Assembly (NCBI GenBank): GCA_028641055.1
Contig: CM054062.1
Location: forward strand, 277,471,710 to 277,535,709
Direction: 5' to 3'
Length of the DNA: 64,000 nt
DNA from: Alopecurus myosuroides
Lineage: Eukaryota; Streptophyta; Magnoliopsida; Poales; Poaceae
Part shown: positions 56,406 through 64,000 of the stretch, one piece after another
Layout: every line of letters starts with the position of its first letter
Numbering within the stretch: position 1 is the stretch's first letter
Made by a program: the position numbers and the translations under genes
Notes under the pieces: generated by a model
The model's database searches: none
What the model saw: only the letters and a program-made list of their open reading frames with translations
Told to the model about the DNA's origin: nothing

Positions 56406-57651
56406 CATAGATTTGGTTTGCAAGTTGTATTGCACGATGTAACAGGCAACAAGTTTCAGACGCACTCTTTTCCTATCCAGGGTACCTAAGGGGACTGGAG
56501 GGTCTTTAATGAGGCGGCCTGCTGACCTAACCTTTTCATATCAATAAAGAGATGGTTAAATCATTATAGTTCTTACGTTTCCTGTATTTTTATTTCTTTT
56601 GCATGTTTTTTCTATGTCTAATCATGATTTATATTAGGTAAGTATATTACATTTAGTTAGTTATAATTACCCAGTTATGAGAAATATAGTGTCAGGTTTA
56701 CACTCCTTTTTGTTTTTTTTAAGTTATCTATAAAGCCTAGTATTGCATAGTATATACCTAGGTCTTGGGGGCTGATTGCTTGAATAGCACGGTTACAAAC
56801 TCAGACCCAGCCGCGATGCCATTAAGGTATGAGGGCTGATTACTTGTAATAAGTACAGTCGCAATCTCAGAACCTGTACAATAGAGCCAAACTTTTCTTG
56901 GCCTTTCTTGTTTAAGCTCGATGTGACTCGCAACAAAGTGGCATGTTTGCTAGCCTATAAATTCAATCAGTCATGATGCCCATGGGGACTTGCCTGACCC
57001 TGTTTTCATAGAGCTATAGCAACATTGAGTATCCACGCGAAAGCCTACTTACAACAAAGAGGGTCAAAAGGGTCATCCAAACCATAAGTTATGCATAATA
57101 AAGGCAATAGCCGGAAATTCATAATATACTAAGCATAAACTTCAAAGCATATAAAGGATAGTGGTACGGTGAGGACTTGGAGACAATAAAAGGTTTTCTC
57201 AGACCCACCAACTCCCAGACCCCAAATCCGGGTCTCAGGGACTTGGGGACTTGAGAAAACAAAAAATATTTCTGAGTCTAGGATCCCAAGACCCAAAGTC
57301 CGGGTCTCGGGGTCTTGGGGACTTAAGAAGCAAAGTTTCCCAAGCCAGAAAACCCTTAACCCAAAGTCCGGGTCTTGGGGACTTGGAAGAAAATCTTCAC
57401 GATCCCACAATCCAGACCCGGTACCTATTGCAAAGAAACATATACCGAAGGCAAAAATATGCAAACATAAGGTCAAAAAGTGCATACCAAATGGATGACC
57501 AGAAGGGCCATCAAAGCCATTGAAGTTTAAACGTATTACAAACCAAAGTAGTATCAAAAGTGCACAAGCGCACTATCAAATAAACAAGTGTAGCAGGCAT
57601 ATTACAAATGCCTATTGGCCGAATGAGTGTTTGTTGATAAAGACGAGAAAA
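56406..57651. other. I: spacer between pol and the antisense gene
   Basis: About 1.2 kb of non-coding sequence. Its start (56456-56500) is the sequence retained next to the deletion joint in J. It contains several copies of CTTGGGGACTT/CCGGGTCT (57180-57420), a short degenerate array. The plus-strand pol and minus-strand antisense gene converge on it. Confidence 0.6.
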
Positions 57652-60600
57652 TTACTCGGCGTCCATAGCCGAGTCATCAAGGGTGGTTTTGGCAGCCGGG
57701 TCTTCCGTGTTATCCTCTGCAGCTTTCCCTGCCTCTGTGTCCGGGTCAACCGCGGAGTCAGCGCGAGCCGGAGGAGGGACAACTGGAGTCGATGACGTTG
57801 GCGCAGAGCCGGCCCCGGTTTTCTTCTTGGCAACCTCTTCCTTGTACCGGGTAAATATGTCAAAGGGAGCAGGGAAATCAGAGCGTACCGGATTATCTTC
57901 AGCGTCTCGGCAATCAGGCTTCTCGGCAATCAGGCTGGCCGAGTGACGAACCTGAGTATTGATGACTTTGAGGTCCTTGACTGTGAACCTCGAACCATCA
58001 GTATTAAACTCGGGAAATCCATTCACAAGCGTGGCCGGCTCAATCTTTTGATAGTAGGCTTTGGCTAACGCAAGACCGCGTATCACTCCAACTCGGCACG
58101 CCGAGCGTTTCCAGATATCAATCCACGCAGGGATCGTCGAGTAGGCTTCAAGCATCTGGGTGATACCGCCATAAGTGCCGGTCCATTTCACAGCCTCGAG
58201 GGTCCACTTTGTCCCTGCTGAGAATTGCCGGATGACGGTCTTGAGTATCTTCAATTTCTTAAGATCATCATGTTCTCCAACAACTTCACCCGGACCTGCA
58301 GTTCAAAAAGAAAAGCAAGGTGGTGAGACTCGGGTTAAAAGACCCTATAAAATAAAAATTCCGAGTGATAATCAGGAGTACAGATGTGCTTTACCAACGA
58401 TGGACTTATAAGTATCGGCAATAAAAGTGGAGAGCTTGTTCAAATACTCCTCAGCGTGATGGAGTTTCTTCTTGTACTTTTTGCACTGCTTAGAAAGCTC
58501 TTTCACCTCGGCTTCCAGGTCTTCACGAAGTTTGGTCTCAGCCTGCAGGAGTTCGTTGGTTTTTGCCAACATCCCGTCCGTCCGGGTCACATAAGCCTGA
58601 AAAAAGACAAGGAAACATCAGTCAGCAAAAGGATAAAGTTGCACGAGAATGATTATATAGCTGCAAAAGTACTGAATAAACTGTTGACAGTTCACCCGGA
58701 ACTTGGGGACTAGGATGAGTACGCAAACAGTATTAGTTAAATTAACGTGATGCTCAGCCGCCAGAGACTCGATAATCTCCGTTTCAGTGGCTTTCAGAGA
58801 GTGGTACTCCTTTAATATCTTTTCAAACTCAAGGCCGCTCAGAGCTGGCCTGGAAGAACTGGGGTTCTGGTTACCCGGTGGTGGGGTCGCCTCCTGTTTG
58901 AGCGGGTCGACTCTGGTCGCCTGGGTATTGGGAGCAGGAGCCGCCCTCTGCGTCCCAACATACTCAATGTCGGGGTCAGCCGACTGATGCATGGGCGGAG
59001 GAGACTCGGACCTGGGAATGGATGTGTCTTCCGGCTCATGCTCTTCCACGAATGGGGGCTTAACAACGCTCTCCGGGTCTTCCATCGCCGGGTTATCAAC
59101 AGGGGTTTCCTCTTAGTCACTAAGTGTGACCTTGACTCTGAAGAAAGAAAAGCGAAAAGTTAGTAAGAAATAGAGGGAAAATGCGTAAATTAAAAGATAT
59201 TGGCGAATAAGGTATGCGAATTACCCGGTATTTACGACAAATTCGCTTGGAAGATCGTTGCTAGACCCGGAGGACACTGATAAAGAATCGGAAAGTGAGA
59301 CCCGGAGCTGTCCGGCTAACGGATGCTTGGGAGATGAATATTTTCGAGGAATGTGGGCAGAATGAGTTGAAGGAGTACCGGCTCGGCGAGCAGGCGACAT
59401 AGGGATCCCGGGGTTGAGGGGATCGTCACCCGGAGAAGTCCGGGTTGCCCGTCGCTTGGCTAGAGTTGTGTCCTTCAGAGATGATATAGTGGTTAGATAT
59501 TTGTTAAGTTTGCACATACCGGTATAGGAGTACGGATCTGAGGTCATGGAGGAGTACGGCACCTTGAAAGTGACTCCCCTGGGTTTCCTCTTCTGGCCAA
59601 CCTCAATCTCCGGCTCTGCCTCGCTCTCCTCCGATTGAGAGCCGTCCTTATCAGCCAGTGCTGGTGATGGTGGTGCATTGTCGGAAGGAGGAGAATTTTG
59701 GTCTAGTAGTTCAACAAAGTATCTATTAAGTAGTGACTCGGAATTACCTTCCTCGCTATCACTCGGTTCTTCTTCTTCTTCCGAGTTTTCGGAAGGTGGC
59801 GGGGTAACAATCTTCCAGAACGCGTCGTTTTCCTGGGTAAAAAACAGCCAAGTTAAATGTTAGTAAGAGTGTATTTCAAGTAATAGTCAGACAGAAGGTG
59901 TTAGCCGGTTCTTACTGGAGGAGCCGGGTTTGCACGAGTGAAGGGGCCGAGTCCGGAGACGCTCTTAATAACGTCAACTTTCTCGGCCAGGAAGTTCTTC
60001 ATAGTCCGGTTGATATCTGCTGTCGGGTATGACTTCTCCGAGTATCGGAGAGAGTCGGTTAGGTGACCGGAATATTCACAGATAAGCTTGGGCCGGATGC
60101 TGTTTGGCTGAATCCTACAGCTAACCCAGGTTTTAACTAAGTTTAGCATGCAGAGGCCTTGGGCTGCTAGGACGGCCAGTTTGTGGAGGAGAGGTTGGAT
60201 AGCTTGTCTATCGGCTTCCGGTGCAAAGGATCTAAGGTTATCGGAAAGGGCGAGAGTCTCAACAGAGAAACCCGGCAAAGGCTTCTGGCTGGGTATGGAG
60301 GTCTCTTGGCAGTAGAAAAAGGTCTTCTGCCAGTGCTTCACATGACTGTGAAGGCTGAGAGTCGGCATCAGAGAATTTTTGCGTCTCTGAATGGATACCC
60401 CCCCCCCCCACAGACGAGGAGGGGCCCGTCCGTGCTCTCCCGGCAGGGCTTGCATTGAAATAACTCCAAAAACAGGGTAAGATTGGGGGGGTATGCAAAG
60501 ATAGGCTTCACAAAGAACGATGAAGTGGCAAATATTTAAGATCGAGTTTGGACCTATGTCAAAAATTCGGAGTTTGTAGTGGTCCAGAAGATCGCGGAGA

Positions 60601-60866
60601 AAAGGGTGACCCAGGGGACGGAAACCCCGGATCACATGCTCGAGGAAAACAACTACTTCACCTGGACCGGGTGAAGGCAAGGTTTCTTCCCCTAGCGCCC
60701 TCCACGAGATTTCCGACTCTGCGAGCAGAACCCCAGACTCGGTTAGCTCCTCGAGTTTTGCCTTGGTAACAGTCGATTTCGCCCAGTTGGCGGAAATCGA
60801 CTGACCCGACTTTTGCTTCAAAGCCGGGGTTTTTCCCTTGAGCTTGGCGCTAGCCTTGGGAGCCAT
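57652..60866 (-). pseudogene. spliced antisense gene of Tat element I
   Basis: Exons on the minus strand: 60866-59916 (317 codons), 59832-59748 (85 nt), about 59702-59583, 59562-59224 region, 59134-58745 region, 58596-58395 (202 nt), 58295-57652. GT-AG borders and phases match the J copy, and the 85-nt and 202-nt exons have the same length. Motifs: FLEHVIRGFRPLGHPFLRD, LRIFDIGPNSILNICHFIVL, coiled coil DLEAEVKELSKQCKKYKKK. Two homopolymer expansions (7 G at 60485-60491, 12 C at 60398-60409) shift and then restore the frame, and TAA at 59115-59113 stops it where J has CAG, so this copy is broken. Confidence 0.72.
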
Positions 60867-61043
60867 GAAATGAATCTAGACAAAATTGAATGGGAGTGAG
60901 TACAGATCCAAAATTCAGAAAATTGTATCTAATTGTAGAGCAATGGAAGAGAAATGTAGGCAACATGGAAAACACATCTAAGATGAACATTAATCTGAGA
61001 TTGGGAAAAGCAAAACATTAGATCTAAGATTAATGGGGCTTAC

Positions 61044-61400
61044 CGGAGCGGTGGTGGTGCAAAGCTTGGCGCGCGACGGCGGCTCGTTGACGGTGGCATG
61101 CGCGGCGGCTCGTTGACAGCGGGGTGCGTGCGCCTAGGCGTTCGAGGCTCGAGTAGCACCTAGTGCTCCAATGGCGCGGCGGGTCCCCGATGTGAAATCC
61201 GGTGAGCGCGGACGGAGGCGCGAGATGGCGGTGCCGGACGGTGATGCGAGATGGCGGCGCCGGATGCTGATGCGGGCGGCGGCTGGCGGTCGAGCTCGGT
61301 GGCGCTTGCGCGGGTCCGGTGGCTAGGGCTCGGCCTTGGGCTTTTTGGGCGAAGGAACGAGCGGGAGGTAGAAGAAGATGGGAATGGCGTTTGGAAATTT
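61044..61400 (-). other. GC-rich leader exon of the antisense gene in I
   Basis: A GC-rich stretch (GGCGGCTCGTTGACGG repeats near 61077-61120) ends with CTCCG and the donor GTAAGC at 61043. The intron's acceptor TTTTGTCTAG lies at 60876, just before the ATG at 60866. The exact upstream end is inferred from the TATA box. Confidence 0.55.
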
Positions 61401-61422
61401 TAGGGTTTCCCCCCTAGGCTTG

Positions 61423-61428
61423 TTTATA
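61423..61428 (-). promoter_or_regulatory. TATA box of the antisense gene in I
   Basis: CTATAAACA on the minus strand, at the same distance from the leader exon as TATAAATA in J. Confidence 0.55.
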
Positions 61429-61812
61429 GGCGCAGGGAAACCCTAGGGCCAAACGGTAAGTGGAGTACTTTTCGGAAAGATTTGATCCGGCCCGTGATTT
61501 TGGGGATAAGGATCTTAGGATTTATCGCAAAATGTCCGGGTTACTCGAGCTTGTTGAGAGAGTTGGACTTGAGAGATTGTTGCTCGGACTAGCAGGTGGA
61601 GAAATGGAAGTCGGGTTACAAAATATGCCTCGAAGTGTTAACTCGGGGAATGATACCCGGATTGAATGAAAACTGGGTTATTAGATGGACCGCCAAAAGA
61701 GCATGCATGGCTATAGTTAAAGCAATCTAACCCGTCATGTTATGGATATAAATGTTTATTGTTTTGCAGGGAATAGTGTGCGCTTCGTGGTTGATTCCAA
61801 GATGCCCAAGCT
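61429..61812. other. I: region between antisense promoter and polypurine tract
   Basis: Non-coding, equivalent to 40768-41140 in J. A short plus-strand frame (61460-61669) has no similarity. Confidence 0.5.
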
Positions 61813-61826
61813 ATTCTGGGGACTAC
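61813..61826 (+). other. polypurine tract of element I
   Basis: ATTCTGGGGACTAC directly before the 3' LTR, identical to that of J. Confidence 0.85.
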
Positions 61827-62299
61827 TGTTGGGGGGATGATAACCCGGTAGGCCCATGCCTGGGCGAGACCCCGCCGGAAGGAGATCGCACGAGACCCGA
61901 CCCAAGAGGGAGCAAGTTCTAGAAGGCCTAAAAGCAAGCGCGGATCTAGTAATTCGTGCCTTGGGGGTCACGTTGTGAAACTTAGGGTTATGTGTGGGTT
62001 CTGGGTAGGATTCCGGATGTACCTTGGATGGAAAGCCAGGAAGTCGGGTGATATATAAACCGGCTCCTGGGCAGAGAAACAGGAACCTCTTGAGATATTC
62101 GAGTATTCTAGGTTTCAAGAGAGACAGGAGGATTCGAGTTTGTAACCCTAGATTGGAGTTTCGGCGACATTATAGCCAGGAACCCTAGATTGCTAATTGA
62201 CATGATTTCCTCTGAGCTAAACCCTCTCCCAAACACCAGAGTCGATTCACCCCAACCTAAGTTACCTCCGGTAACGTCTGCCGTGAATATCCCGCGACA
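61827..62299 (+). repeat. 3' LTR of Tat element I
   Basis: 473 bp, the same length as the 5' copy, with about 14 substitutions. Three of these cluster in 61930-61945. TATATAAA at 62052-62059. Followed by GGTCC (62300-62304), the right target duplication with one change from GATCC. Confidence 0.95.
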
Positions 62300-63488
62300 G
62301 GTCCCAAAGTCCTTATTTCACCCGAAGACCCCCGGAGCCAGAAGAAGAGCTGGAGGGGCAAGGAGGGGCCCACACCATGGGCTAGCGCTCCCCTAGGCCG
62401 TGCCGCCTGGTGGTGTGGCTGCCCCAGGCACCCCCTCGGGCTCCCCTTTTGACTACTTAAGCTTCGTAACCTAAAAACCGAGGGGGGTCGTCATATTCAA
62501 GAAAAACACATTAGAGTGCCACCGCCACCTCGAAACTCAATTCGGGGATCAAAAGTTCCTGTTCTGGCACCCTGCCATCGTCATCATCATCGCCACCACT
62601 TCTCCATCAACCATCCATGATTCCCCCATCCATGTGTGAGTAATCCCCGCTGTAGGCTGGGAGGGATGGAAGGGATTGGATGAGATCGACATGTAATAAT
62701 GCCAGATTGTTAGGACATAGTGCCTAGTATCCGTTGTTAGTGCTTTATATCGTTGTTACAACTTGTTATGCTTAATACTTGTCACTAGGGCCCGAGTGTC
62801 ATGATCTCAGATCTGAACATGTTATTGTTTCATGAGTATAATTATGTTTCTTGATCATATCTGCAAGTTGTTTACACACATTATTGTCCAGAACCCAAGG
62901 CCCCGAAGTGACATAAATTGGGATAACCGGAGGGAATGGCTGTGATGTGAGGATCACATGTGTTCACAGAGTGTTAATGCTTTGCTCCGGTGCTTTATTA
63001 AAAGGAGCATCTTAATTACCAGTAGTTTCCCTTGAGGCCCCGCTGCAACGGGTTGGTAGGACAGAAGATGTTGTGCAAGTTTCTCATTGCGAGCACGTAC
63101 GACTAAATTGGAACACATGCCCTATGGTTTGCCTAGAACTTGGATGCTTTATTATTATCTATCTGCAATTCTCATGTTTTGACTATTATATGAACTATCT
63201 TATCCATGCAACACCCGTTCATCCATCCCTATGCCTACAGTACTTTAATCCTGATGTTTCCCACAATTGCTATCGCTGTTACTATTTTACTCATGTTGTT
63301 ATTTTACTCTATAAAACTGTTACCATTGATAAACTGTCGCGAGCAAGTCTACTTTCAGGTGCAGCTAAATTGACAACTCATCTGTTAAGTCTTATAAATA
63401 TTCTTTGGCTCCCCTTTTGTCGAATCAATAAATTTTGATTTTACTTCCCTCGAAGACTGTTGCGACCCCCTATACTTGTGGGTCATCA
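62300..63488 (+). repeat. 3' LTR of F, remaining 1.18 kb
   Basis: After the duplication GGTCC the sequence CAAAGTCCTTATTTCACCCG continues exactly where 39329 stopped, in register with 17685 of the 5' LTR. It ends GGGTCATCA at 63488, followed by the right duplication ATCTC (63489-63493). Relative to the 5' LTR it lacks about 45 bases near 62575 and gains about 40 near 62800-62840. Confidence 0.93.
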
Positions 63489-63493
63489 ATCTC

Positions 63494-63690
63494 CAACGAG
63501 GATTCCCCATCTCCGTTATTCTCACCATAGCACAAAATCTGAGGAAATTCCGCTGCGGTGAAAATTGCTTCAAGTTTTTCCATGATGGAGATACAAGCAC
63601 TTTCTCCTATCATGTACTTCCTCCGAGCTCCACGATGAGCGCCTGATTGTCGATGTCGAACAATGACAATCCTTTGGCATTGGCCATCAT
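63494..63690 (-). pseudogene. 5' part of the reading frame interrupted by element F
   Basis: On the minus strand an ATG near 63686 opens MANAKGLSLFDIDNQ. After an apparent frameshift near 63640 the frame reads MIGESACISIMEKLEAI and continues to ENNGDGESSLE at the insertion site, resuming at 17512. The composition and continuity suggest a former gene or gene fragment. I do not recognise the family. Confidence 0.4.
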
Positions 63691-63699
63691 GTCAAAACA

Positions 63700-64000
63700 T
63701 AGTAACACAATAGCTATACCAAATTACACACACATGCCGCAAAAACAAGTTAGACGCCTCTAACATTTTGTTTCCAAGTTTTAGCATGGATGTAGGTTCT
63801 ACGATGACTATCGGCATCACCTACGCAATGCGAGGTATGTTAATTCTTATTGCTAGATTAACTTTGCGGGGTGATTCAAACACAGACATTACGAAAACTT
63901 CTTGAGCCTCAATCTAAACTTATTTATAATCATGACCCCCGTGTGGATCCAATCCATATGCCCCTTCCACCATGTCGTTATATGAGACCAACTATGGTGC
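63700..64000. other. right flank, no feature recognised
   Basis: About 300 bases without long frames or repeats. On the minus strand it would be the upstream region or an intron of the fragment at 63494-63690. Confidence 0.5.

Larger units (their letters stand above)
39330..62299 (+). mobile_element. Tat-lineage Ty3/gypsy element I (contains J)
   Basis: It has LTRs of 473 bp (39330-39802, 61827-62299; about 14 differences, 3.0%), a tRNA-Lys primer site, gag-PR-RT-RH-aRNH-INT on the plus strand, an antisense spliced gene, a polypurine tract and an LTR. Duplication GATCC/GGTCC (39325-39329, 62300-62304; one mismatch). Without J it is about 13.1 kb. A second, archaeal-type RNase H and an antisense gene are hallmarks of the Tat lineage. 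The polyprotein has several stops, so this copy is dead although its structure is complete. Confidence 0.93.
17513..63488 (+). mobile_element. Athila-like gypsy element F, host of the 46-kb nest
   Basis: The element is bounded by TGATACGTC... (17513) and ...GGGTCATCA (63488), with a perfect 5-bp duplication ATCTC at 17508-17512 and 63489-63493. Without its nested insertions it is about 9.4 kb: LTR 1344 bp, tRNA-Asp primer site, gag, protease, a second ORF of the ATHILA ORF-1 type, polypurine tract, LTR. No reverse transcriptase, RNase H or integrase is present, so it is non-autonomous. It hosts LINE G in the gag region and Tat element I in the 3' LTR. Confidence 0.93.

Overview
This is intergenic DNA from a large plant genome. 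It is almost entirely transposable elements (TEs) inserted into one another, with no recognisable intact host gene. I saw no rRNA or tRNA gene, CRISPR array, bacterial operon or ribosome binding site. Evidence for a grass, most likely a Pooideae/Triticeae-type genome (wheat, barley, rye, Aegilops; species not resolved), is: Ty3/gypsy LTRs opening TGATACGTC with tRNA-Asp primer sites (Athila-like), copia LTRs opening TGTTGGGAATATGCC, Tat-lineage gypsy elements with tRNA-Lys primer sites, an L1-type LINE and a Tourist-like MITE.

Left part (1-17512). Element A is an Athila-like gypsy on the minus strand cut by the window edge (1-3973). It is followed by the 3' end of a second Athila-like element, B, on the plus strand (3974-6455). 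A minus-strand copia relic, C, starts inside B's LTR at 6456. Its LTR (6456-12186) is broken by a Tourist MITE (7039-7330) and by a minus-strand Tat-type element, D (7462-10820), which carries minisatellites. C's AT-rich interior and a decayed gag run to 15642. A 1.28-kb LTR-like unit, E (15643-16918), carries a degenerate repeat built on CCGGAAGTTTCC.

Right part (17513-63488). One 46-kb nest is closed by a perfect 5-bp duplication (ATCTC). The host element F is Athila-like and lacks reverse transcriptase and integrase. A LINE, G (20719-34256, 17-bp duplication), lies in F's gag region, and a copia element, H (22737-30755, duplication TGAAG), lies in G. F's 3' LTR was entered by Tat element I (39330-62299, duplication GATCC/GGTCC). 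I's gag was in turn entered, in opposite orientation, by a shorter Tat element, J (40299-50196, duplication CGCGG). LTR differences counted by eye fit this order: F about 9% (16 of the first 172 bases), H about 3.5%, I about 3.0% (14/473), J none in 455.

The most notable system is the Tat pair I/J. J has identical LTRs, one unbroken 1216-codon gag-protease frame, and no reverse transcriptase, RNase H or integrase, so its recent movement must have been powered in trans. On the opposite strand both elements carry a spliced gene with its own TATA box, a 5'-UTR intron and matching exon structure (85-nt and 202-nt exons preserved exactly). The J copy shows no stop in any exon I could assign. Because that gene is antisense to the genomic RNA, its introns cannot be lost by splicing during retrotransposition. 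Joining the flanks of F across its insertion site (17512/63494) restores a short minus-strand reading frame, the only sequence here that may be a non-TE gene fragment.
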